From Bacillota bacterium (lineage in GTDB: Bacteria > Bacillota > Clostridia > Lachnospirales > Cellulosilyticaceae), in NCBI GenBank assembly GCA_023457875.1, contig JAEXBC010000337.1, positions 1 to 12,071 of the forward strand: DNA of 12,071 nt. Direction: 5' to 3'. This document shows, piece after piece, positions 6,323-12,071 of the stretch. The position numbers and the translations under genes are program-made. The notes below the pieces were generated by a model. It worked only from the letters and a program-made list of their open reading frames with translations, was not told where the DNA came from and did no database searches. Position 1 is the stretch's first letter. Every line of letters begins with the position of its first letter.

Positions 6323-7435
6323 TTAGAAACTATATATATATAGTTCATTATTTGAATAGTCGTAAGTTGCTATTCTCGTATTTGTAGAATAGTCATAAAG
6401 AATACCTTGTACTTTATAATCTGTCTCTTCGTAAATTTCTTTAGCAAGGCTCTTTAAATCATTTCTTAAATCAGTATCATTGTTTGTGCCTTTATGACTA
6501 TTCCATATTGATTTCATATCATCAGTAATATCTAGATAAAGCATAAAGGTCACACGTTCATTGCTATCACTTACAGATGCATCTACTTTTTTAACTTTAA
6601 TCGTTCCACCATAACCATCCATATCTAAACGATCTACATCCTCAGCAATATCCTCTACCTCTGACTCAGTGATATTCTTTCCTGTTCCGTATGTAAGCGC
6701 ATCTTTTTTAGAATATGTAAATTGATATTGGTTACTATCATTCCTTGTGTAGTTAATCACACCTTGAATCACGATATCATCGTGTCTATCTCTGATATCT
6801 TCGCAAACCTTTTCAATAAAGCTTTTCACCTTACTACTTGATAATTTTTTAAAGGCTTCATGCTCAGAGCTTGTATCATATGAAATCGTCAGTTTAAGTT
6901 TACTTGAAGATAAGCTTAATGAAAAATCAAGATCTATATCGTCAAAATAATCTTCATATTCCCTTTCTAATGCTTTTCTCGTATCAGTAATTTCAGAACC
7001 TAAAATGTCTGTTCCTTTGGTTCTGTCATAACTACTACTTGAGGAACTACTTCTATAAGAAGTAGAAGAGGTTGTTTTAAATGCTTCGAGCTCCTTTTTT
7101 AAAGCAGCTATTTCATATTCTTTTGCTCTAAGTTCTGTTTGCAAACTTAAAACAGATACATAATTGCTACCGTTAGTAACATACATGTTTTGATAACTTG
7201 AGTCAGTACTTACTTCTAATCCTACTGCATTGCAAAAAGCTCTGACTGGAAGATAAGATACTCCATCTATGTTGATCACTTCAGAAGCTAAATACTTTTG
7301 TGCACCATTAAAATAGAAGTTAAGTGACTTATACTGTACCTTCTTAGTTTTAGTATATCCCGCTGCTTGCATCGGCAAGGAGCTTAGTACTGCTAATAAA
7401 AGCATACCTACTATATACTTCTTTTTCTTAGTCAT
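6323..7435 (-). CDS. Secreted protein with copper-amine-oxidase-like stalk domain
   Basis: The 370 residues start with a clear Sec signal peptide: KKKK, hydrophobic core about 8-20, and probable cleavage after M-Q-A or A-A near residues 24-25. Residues about 32-98 match the stalk domain often annotated as copper amine oxidase N-terminal (VQYKSLNFYFNG, then INIDGVSYLPVRAFCNAVGLEV). In Clostridia this is a non-catalytic extracellular module, despite the name. A short amphipathic helix, likely coiled coil (about 97-120), a serine-rich spacer (about 121-137, including seven Ser in a row) and a C-terminal domain of about 230 residues follow. I do not recognise that last domain: it is mixed alpha/beta and rich in Asp, Ser and Tyr. 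No anchor or SLH motif is seen. The start is preceded by an AGGGGGG stretch (7446-7452). Function is unknown, probably cell-envelope related. Confidence 0.8.
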   Translation of the reverse strand: MTKKKKYIVGMLLLAVLSSLPMQAAGYTKTKKVQYKSLNFYFNGAQKYLASEVINIDGVSYLPVRAFCNAVGLEVSTDSSYQNMYVTNGSNYVSVLSLQTELRAKEYEIAALKKELEAFKTTSSTSYRSSSSSSSYDRTKGTDILGSEITDTRKALEREYEDYFDDIDLDFSLSLSSSKLKLTISYDTSSEHEAFKKLSSSKVKSFIEKVCEDIRDRHDDIVIQGVINYTRNDSNQYQFTYSKKDALTYGTGKNITESEVEDIAEDVDRLDMDGYGGTIKVKKVDASVSDSNERVTFMLYLDITDDMKSIWNSHKGTNNDTDLRNDLKSLAKEIYEETDYKVQGILYDYSTNTRIATYDYSNNELYIYSF

Positions 7436-7545
7436 TAGCTATTATCCCCCCTGTGTTTTCAATCTTCTTTTTTCTACTTTATCGTAAACGAACTATGATT
7501 CATTTTATCATATATTATCATTATCTTCCACTTTTTAACCTTTTC

Positions 7546-7551
7546 ATTATA
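7546..7551 (-). promoter_or_regulatory. Possible -10 box for the stalk-domain protein gene
   Basis: The minus strand has a perfect TATAAT here, about 110 bp before the ATG at 7435, in the short spacer after pepF. The -35 position is only T/A-rich. Without a terminator after pepF, read-through from pepF is equally possible. Confidence 0.3.
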
Positions 7552-7569
7552 CTTTTATGCCCGCAAAAT

Positions 7570-9348
7570 TTAAAATTCATTACTTAGTTTCATAAATTCA
7601 TCTATATCTTGCTTAATAATGTCTAGAGAATCCTTCCAGAACTTTGGATCAGTTACATCAATGCCTATGCTTAAGGTAACATCTTCTATCTTCATTTTTC
7701 CCGTTAGCGCAAGAAGCTGCTTATATTTAGCTGGGAATCCCTTTGTATCCTTAAGATACTGCGCATATAATCCCTTCGCAAAAAGCAATCCAAAGGCATA
7801 AGGGAAGTTATAAAAGTTGGCATCTGCATAGTAATAGTGGGATTTCCAAGTCCACATATAAGGGTGTAAAAACTCAGGATCCAAACCATCTCCATAGGCT
7901 AGCTTTTGAGCATTTTCCATGAGTGCTTTAATGCGTTTTACAGTAAGCGGACTTTCCTCCCTTTCACTAAAAACATCCGTCTCAAATAGATATCTTGAGT
8001 AAATGTCTACTATAACTTGGGTACAATCACTTATCTCTGTCTCTAATATAGCAAATGCTTCTTCTTTTGAGCCTTCTTTAATGGCTGCCTTCTTCACAAT
8101 GGTCTCGCAAAAAGTGGAGGCTGTTTCGGCAAGTGGCATCGGATAATTGGTATTTAAAATGCTCTCTTCTTTTAGACATGCGCCATGGAAGCCATGTCCT
8201 AACTCATGAGCCATTGTAATGGTATCCCCAAGATTATCTCCATAATTAAGCAAAATTCTACTTTCCCCTATACTATGAACAGCGCAGCAAAAAGCTCCCC
8301 CTACCTTTCCTTCTTTAGGCAGTACATCTATCCATTGATGTTCAAAGGCATACTTTGCATAACCTCCTAAGGCTTCATCAAACTTTCTAAATTGCTTTTC
8401 AACAAAAGCTTTTCCCTCTTCATAGGTAAACTTCATTTCCTTATTAACTACAGGGGCATAAAGCTCATAAAAAGGAAGTCCATTGGTATAACCCAGCATC
8501 TGTGCTTTTCTTCTAAGATATTTTCTAAACATGGGTAGGCTTTCTTTGATTGCCTCTAGCATAGCCTCCAGAGTTTCTTTACTCATTCTAGAATCTTCTA
8601 ATGTCATGGCAAGGGGTGAGTCATATCCTCTTAGCTTAGAAACGGTAAGTACTTCTCCCTTAATCCCATTAAGAGCTGCTGCTATGCCATCTTCTATTTT
8701 TTTATAAGATTCAATTTCTGCAAGGTATGCTGTTTTTCTAAGGTCGGCATCCTTTTCATAGGCCATATTAAGGACAACTGTAAGTGGAAGTTCTTCTTTA
8801 TTACCCCCTCTTTCGATTTCCACCTTATGATTAGCAATCAACAAGTTTTTGTAATTCACCCAAGCACTAGAGCCTGTGTTTTTCATTTTGGCCAACAGTA
8901 CTTCTTCCTTTTCACTAAGAAAATGCTTACTTTGATCTGCTATTTCCTTTATTAAAAAGTCAAAGTCCTGTAGTTTAGTATCCTTTTGGATGACCCTGTC
9001 TAGGTCCTTAATGTCCCCTATCCATTTACTCATTTTTGTAGAGGCTGCTGCTAAATCGCTTTGCTTTCTATGGATAATGTCTACATACTTATTAGCGTCT
9101 TCATTTTTTGTATCTGCGCTTACCACTAATTCAGCATATACGCTTAATCTTTCAAGGCATAAAGCTAACTTTTCATTAAGTGTCACATAATCCATGAGCT
9201 TCTCTGTTTCATCATTGTGATCTTGTGTTACCTTTTCTGAAAAAATATTCATTTCTTTAATAAGCGCATCAAGCCTTGCTAAGTCTCTTTGAAAAGCTTC
9301 TCCATTAAATGAATCATATAATTCTGCTAAACTCCAACTTAAATCCAT
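7570..9348 (-). CDS. pepF: Oligoendopeptidase F, M3 family zinc metallopeptidase
   Basis: A cytoplasmic zinc endopeptidase that cuts short peptides. At 592 residues its length is normal for the family and it has no signal peptide. The M3 active site is intact: HELGH at 381-385 (zinc ligands H381 and H385, catalytic E382) and the third ligand E408 in PLAETAS. The substrate-side segments HSIGESRILLNYG (358-370) and the tyrosine-rich SHYYYADANFYNFPYAFG (503-520) also match PepF. The N-terminal 110-190 region carries the helical oligopeptidase F lobe. It begins 16 bp after the stop of the DUF6882-like gene, with GAAGGGAAG as ribosome site, so the two genes are very likely co-transcribed. No obvious terminator follows. 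The next minus-strand gene starts 134 bp further on. Confidence 0.95.
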   Translation of the reverse strand: MDLSWSLAELYDSFNGEAFQRDLARLDALIKEMNIFSEKVTQDHNDETEKLMDYVTLNEKLALCLERLSVYAELVVSADTKNEDANKYVDIIHRKQSDLAAASTKMSKWIGDIKDLDRVIQKDTKLQDFDFLIKEIADQSKHFLSEKEEVLLAKMKNTGSSAWVNYKNLLIANHKVEIERGGNKEELPLTVVLNMAYEKDADLRKTAYLAEIESYKKIEDGIAAALNGIKGEVLTVSKLRGYDSPLAMTLEDSRMSKETLEAMLEAIKESLPMFRKYLRRKAQMLGYTNGLPFYELYAPVVNKEMKFTYEEGKAFVEKQFRKFDEALGGYAKYAFEHQWIDVLPKEGKVGGAFCCAVHSIGESRILLNYGDNLGDTITMAHELGHGFHGACLKEESILNTNYPMPLAETASTFCETIVKKAAIKEGSKEEAFAILETEISDCTQVIVDIYSRYLFETDVFSEREESPLTVKRIKALMENAQKLAYGDGLDPEFLHPYMWTWKSHYYYADANFYNFPYAFGLLFAKGLYAQYLKDTKGFPAKYKQLLALTGKMKIEDVTLSIGIDVTDPKFWKDSLDIIKQDIDEFMKLSNEF

Positions 9349-9364
9349 ACTGATCTTCCCTTCT

Positions 9365-9820
9365 CTATTGATAAACTTTCATAATACCTAAGAATAAATA
9401 GCTCTTATCTACTTCAATCCTATAAATGCCTTGTGCCTTCAATTGATGAACGCCGATGAAAGCTAAATCTCTTGCTACTGCTTCTTCACATTCAAACCCT
9501 TCCTTTGTAAATAACTCAAATCCTGTCTCTTTGGCTAATTCTTTTAGTTTAGTAGACTGCTTTCTAAGCTCTTCGTTAAGATTAACATTGCTCCATGCCC
9601 ATACCCAAGTCTTATCTTCATAGCCCCAAGTGCCAATACAGACAATATCTAATTTTAGGCTTTCCCCATTATCCTTTTTTAATTCAAGGCATCTTTCCTT
9701 TTGGCTAAAGTAATATCTCGTATACGCATTGATATGATACTTTTCTATTAAGAGCTTTTGTTTCGTGTGGCTTTCTTTATTACACTGAATCAAAAATTCT
9801 TCAAACGCTTTATCTGTCAT
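9365..9820 (-). CDS. DUF6882-like conserved hypothetical protein
   Basis: A soluble protein of 151 residues without signal peptide or membrane segment. The central motif IGTWGYEDKTWVWAWSN (62-78) and the C-terminal stretch with GIYRIEVDKSYLFLGI resemble DUF6882, a family of unknown function that is recognised by its G-x-W...T-W-x-W-x-W-x-N core. The assignment is from memory of the family pattern. The start is supported by AAAAGGAG 7 bp upstream. It is the first gene of a pair with pepF, 16 bp apart, which suggests a shared context such as peptide turnover, but no biochemical role can be inferred. Confidence 0.75.
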   Translation of the reverse strand: MTDKAFEEFLIQCNKESHTKQKLLIEKYHINAYTRYYFSQKERCLELKKDNGESLKLDIVCIGTWGYEDKTWVWAWSNVNLNEELRKQSTKLKELAKETGFELFTKEGFECEEAVARDLAFIGVHQLKAQGIYRIEVDKSYLFLGIMKVYQ

Positions 9821-10216
9821 GTTAATCTCCTTTTTGCTTTAATATCTACTCATTAACTTAGCACGTTTACCCTACTTATTCAAATATATTTCGGCTATAT
9901 TATGCCTAATCTGCTCATACTACTTTACTAAAATGGCAAAATATCTTTTTCAAAATTGATTTAGTACATTTTGGGTTAATATCTGTATGTGTATGTTGAA
10001 CAAATGTCCTTGTAATAAATACATCTTGTAATAACTAATTTGTCATTTTCAATATACGCCACTTTAAAATTAATAGTAATAGTACCAATAACTTTATATT
10101 GGCATATTGTTTTTTATGCACTTTACCAGAAATCATACATATTATATTGTTTTTTTTTTGTTTAATTAGTAAAATATAATAATTAGAAGACACTAAAAAG
10201 GTAAAGGTGATAAAAA
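9821..10216. other. Divergent intergenic region between the DUF6882-like gene and asd
   Basis: About 396 bp without a credible gene. It must hold promoters for both directions. The asd -10 box is clear (10175-10180). For the leftward gene only weak candidates are seen, such as CATAAT on the minus strand at 9899-9904 with no good -35. Other structure: a small inverted repeat CCAATA (10085-10090) / TATTGG (10097-10102), and two copies of ATATTGTTTTTT at 10104-10115 and 10144-10155. No lysine riboswitch or other recognisable leader RNA is evident. Confidence 0.5.
10152..10180 (+). promoter_or_regulatory. Promoter of asd
   Basis: A perfect TATAAT lies at 10175-10180. The -35 position 17 bp upstream falls in a run of ten T (10150-10159) and matches TTGACA poorly, although a T-tract upstream of -10 can help RNA polymerase binding. 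Transcription would begin near 10187, leaving a leader of about 30 nt with the ribosome site AAAGGTGA (10203-10210), 6 bp before the ATG. Confidence 0.6.
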
Positions 10217-11308
10217 ATGGATAAGAAGCTAAGAGTAGGTGTTGTAGGTGGAACGGGTATGGTTGGTCAACGTTTTGTGACTTTGCTTGAAAACCATCCT
10301 TTCTTTGAATTAAAAGTTATTGCTGCTAGTAGTAGATCTGCAGGGCAAACATATGAAAAGTCTGTAGCGGGTAGATGGAAAATGTCTACTCCAATTCCTA
10401 ATGAAGCAAAAAATCTTGTTGTTATAGATGCTTCAAAGGTTGAAGAAGTTGCTGCTCAGGTTGATTTTGTTTTCTGCGCAGTTGATATGAAAAAAGATGA
10501 AATCAAAGCTTTAGAAGAAGCTTATGCAAAAGCAGAGGTTCCTGTTGTTTCTAATAACTCTGCACATAGATGGACACCAGATGTACCAATGGTAATTCCT
10601 GAAATTAACGATAGCCACCTAGATGTTATTGAAGCACAAAGAAAACGTCTTGGCACAAAGAAAGGCTTTATTGCAGTTAAGCCAAACTGTTCTATTCAAA
10701 GCTACGTACCAATGCTTTCAGCATTATTAGAGTATGAGCCATCCGTTGTAGTTGCTTCAACTTATCAAGCAATTTCTGGTGCAGGTAAAACCTTTTCAGA
10801 ATGGCCAGAAATGGTAGATAACGTTATTCCATACATTGGTGGAGAAGAAGAAAAAAGTGAGCAAGAGCCTCTTAGAGTATGGGGTAAAGTAGTAGATGGA
10901 GAAATTGTAAAAGCAGCTTCTCCAACCATTACAACACAATGTATTCGTGTTCCAGTATTAGACGGACATCTTGCTACTGTATTTGTTTCTTTCAAAAAGA
11001 AACCTACAAAAGAGCAAATCTTAGAAGCTTGGAAAGCTTACAAAGGTAAACCACAAGAGCTTAATCTTCCAAGTGCGCCAAAGCAATTTATTCACTACTT
11101 TCAAGAAGATAACAGACCACAAACTCACCTTGATCGTGATACAGAAAAAGGTATGGCTGTTTGTGCTGGTAGACTTAGAGAAGATGTTGTATATGACTAC
11201 AAATTTATCGGTCTTTCTCACAACACCTTAAGAGGTGCTGCTGGTGGTGCTGTTCTTATTGCTGAATTATTAACTGTTGAAGGTTATATTACAAGTAAAG
11301 AAGCCTAA
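10217..11308 (+). CDS. asd: Aspartate-semialdehyde dehydrogenase, archaeal/fungal type
   Basis: Catalyses NADPH-dependent reduction of aspartyl phosphate to aspartate semialdehyde, the branch point to lysine/diaminopimelate, threonine and methionine. The 363 residues show the nucleotide-binding GGTGMVGQRF (11-20), the catalytic cysteine C158 in KPNCSIQ, and the substrate arginine and catalytic histidine in IRVPVLDGH (R244, H251). Several stretches match the archaeal/fungal subgroup (TIGR00978-like) rather than the usual bacterial Asd: MVGQRF plus LLENHPFFEL, ASSRSAGQ, DVPMVIPEIN, GGEEEKSEQE, DRPQTHLDR and HNTLRGAAGGAVL. All key residues are present. The gene appears monocistronic between its own promoter and the terminator at 11315-11372, and is transcribed away from the minus-strand block. 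Subgroup placement rests on remembered sequence patterns. Confidence 0.95.
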   Translation: MDKKLRVGVVGGTGMVGQRFVTLLENHPFFELKVIAASSRSAGQTYEKSVAGRWKMSTPIPNEAKNLVVIDASKVEEVAAQVDFVFCAVDMKKDEIKALEEAYAKAEVPVVSNNSAHRWTPDVPMVIPEINDSHLDVIEAQRKRLGTKKGFIAVKPNCSIQSYVPMLSALLEYEPSVVVASTYQAISGAGKTFSEWPEMVDNVIPYIGGEEEKSEQEPLRVWGKVVDGEIVKAASPTITTQCIRVPVLDGHLATVFVSFKKKPTKEQILEAWKAYKGKPQELNLPSAPKQFIHYFQEDNRPQTHLDRDTEKGMAVCAGRLREDVVYDYKFIGLSHNTLRGAAGGAVLIAELLTVEGYITSKEA

Positions 11309-11314
11309 CATATA

Positions 11315-11372
11315 AATAACAAAGGGGCATCATGCAATTAGTTTGCTAATTGTATGATGCCCCTTTGTTATT
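11315..11372. terminator. Very long-stem intrinsic terminator after asd
   Basis: Two 27-nt arms (11315-11341 and 11346-11372) pair around a TTTG loop. Twenty-six positions are Watson-Crick and one is a G-U pair in plus-strand RNA. The stem contains a GC-rich block, GGGGCATCAT, and its outer end is A-rich on the left and T-rich on the right (TTTGTTATT), giving terminator character in both directions. It starts 7 bp after the asd stop codon. Confidence 0.9.
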
Positions 11373-11531
11373 GGTAAGCTTGACCAAAATGAGCTTTCTA
11401 ACTGCATAAATCTTTCTAAATAAATAAGTAACTATATAAATTTTCTTAATATATAATTGCAAAAATGCTAATTTTAACCAAACGCGGAATAATTTACTTG
11501 GTGTGTTTTGTCGAATTATCACGAAAACGAA

Positions 11532-11560
11532 TTGTAAAGGTCATTATTTTATCGTAGAAT
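11532..11560 (+). promoter_or_regulatory. Candidate promoter of the PgaC-like glycosyltransferase gene
   Basis: TTGTAA (11532-11537, four of six) and TAGAAT (11555-11560, five of six) are separated by exactly 17 bp. The start site would be near 11567, leaving a leader of about 33 nt. A very strong ribosome site AGGGGGGAGG (11585-11594) precedes the ATG by 5 bp. Confidence 0.5.
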
Positions 11561-11599
11561 GATAGGCAGAGATATATGACAACTAGGGGGGAGGCACAT

Positions 11600-12071
11600 A
11601 TGGACAACTTTATGCATGGCATTTCTTTATTTGTATTCTGGTATCCGCTGATAATGAGCACTGTGTGGATTATTGGAGGCATTGTATTTTATAATAGGCG
11701 AGAAAAAAAGGCACCTCTGCCATTAACAGAAACGCCAATGGTATCTATTTTAGTACCCTGTTATAACGAAGAAGCAACCATAGAAAATACTATAGAAAGA
11801 CTTAGCAAGCTCAACTATCCAAACTATGAAATCATAGCCATTAATGATGGAAGTAAAGATCATACAGAAGGGGTACTCAATGACTTATCAAAGAAATATG
11901 AAAAGCTCCGTGTTATTCAACTTCAGACCAATGCCGGAAAAGCAAATGCGCTATATTTAGGGCTCATTGCATCAAAAGGGGAATATTTAGTAGGATTAGA
12001 TGCAGATGCCTATCTTGATGCAGATGCTTTAAATTATATGATTCCTCATTTTACTACGCCTCACTATGGAG
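11600..12071 (+). CDS. Membrane glycosyltransferase family 2, PgaC/IcaA-like, 5' part only
   Basis: The frame opens at ATG 11600 and runs off the window end with 157 residues and no stop. Residues about 8-31 form a membrane segment (VFWYPLIMSTVWIIGGIVFY), as at the start of PgaC/IcaA-type poly-N-acetylglucosamine synthases. The GT2 catalytic domain follows: VSILVPCYNEEATIENT (48-64), the nucleotide-binding INDGSKDHT (81-89, D83), NAGKANAL (111-118) and the DxD-type metal site LDADAYLDADAL (133-144). The downstream Q-x-x-R-W motif and later membrane helices lie outside the window. The likely role is processive export of a beta-linked amino-sugar polymer (biofilm exopolysaccharide). Hyaluronan-, chitin- or cellulose-synthase-like enzymes with similar motifs cannot be excluded. 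The start is fixed by the strong AGGGGGGAGG site. It is preceded by a candidate promoter, so it is separate from asd. Confidence 0.85.
   Translation, partial: MDNFMHGISLFVFWYPLIMSTVWIIGGIVFYNRREKKAPLPLTETPMVSILVPCYNEEATIENTIERLSKLNYPNYEIIAINDGSKDHTEGVLNDLSKKYEKLRVIQLQTNAGKANALYLGLIASKGEYLVGLDADAYLDADALNYMIPHFTTPHYG

Noticed and set aside
7704..7895. Minus-strand open frame of 63 codons inside pepF
   Set aside because: It overlaps the well-supported pepF in another frame, has no separate ribosome site of note and no recognisable product.
9821..10216. Lysine riboswitch or other leader RNA before asd
   Set aside because: The clear TATAAT at 10175 leaves only about 30 nt of leader, and no multi-helix conserved core is recognisable in the spacer.
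11373..11599. Cyclic-di-GMP riboswitch before the PgaC-like gene
   Set aside because: The G-rich stretch at 11585-11594 is explained by the ribosome site. The conserved GEMM core segments are absent and the likely leader is only about 33 nt.

Overview
The window looks like chromosome from a low-G+C Gram-positive anaerobe of the class Clostridia, possibly Lachnospirales (Cellulosilyticum-like, low confidence). The reasons are strong AGGAGG-type ribosome binding sites, AT-rich spacers with TATAAT boxes, intrinsic terminators with T-tracts, a secreted protein with a copper-amine-oxidase-like stalk domain, and a PepF oligoendopeptidase. There are no mobile elements, RNA genes or CRISPR arrays that I can support.

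Layout: a plus-strand gene fragment at the left edge (the end of a probable surface protein with an Ig-like fold) meets a block of minus-strand genes at a shared hairpin terminator. The minus block runs from about 9820 down to 402. Read in its own direction it contains: a DUF6882-like protein and oligoendopeptidase F (a tight pair); a secreted stalk-domain protein; a 568-residue two-enzyme fusion (GNAT acetyltransferase, long E/R-rich helix, acidic linker, maltose/galactoside O-acetyltransferase-like left-handed beta-helix); a LuxR-type HTH/DUF2087 regulator with a possible zinc finger; and the clpS-clpA pair. Terminators and promoter-like sites split this block into at least four transcription units. 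To the right, on the plus strand, lie asd (aspartate-semialdehyde dehydrogenase of the archaeal/fungal type), closed by a 27-bp stem terminator, and the 5' part of a PgaC/IcaA-like membrane glycosyltransferase cut by the window end.

How the genes fit together: ClpS and ClpA are an adaptor and unfoldase that feed N-degron substrates to ClpP (clpP is not in this window). PepF and its partner probably act on peptides in the cytoplasm. Asd supplies the branch to lysine/diaminopimelate, threonine and methionine. The stalk protein, the surface-protein fragment and the PgaC-like enzyme concern the cell envelope. The most unusual item is the fused double acetyltransferase: its C-terminal half has tyrosine where the catalytic histidine of the maltose/galactoside acetyltransferase family is expected, and its two halves are joined by a helix encoded by a 36-bp tandem repeat.
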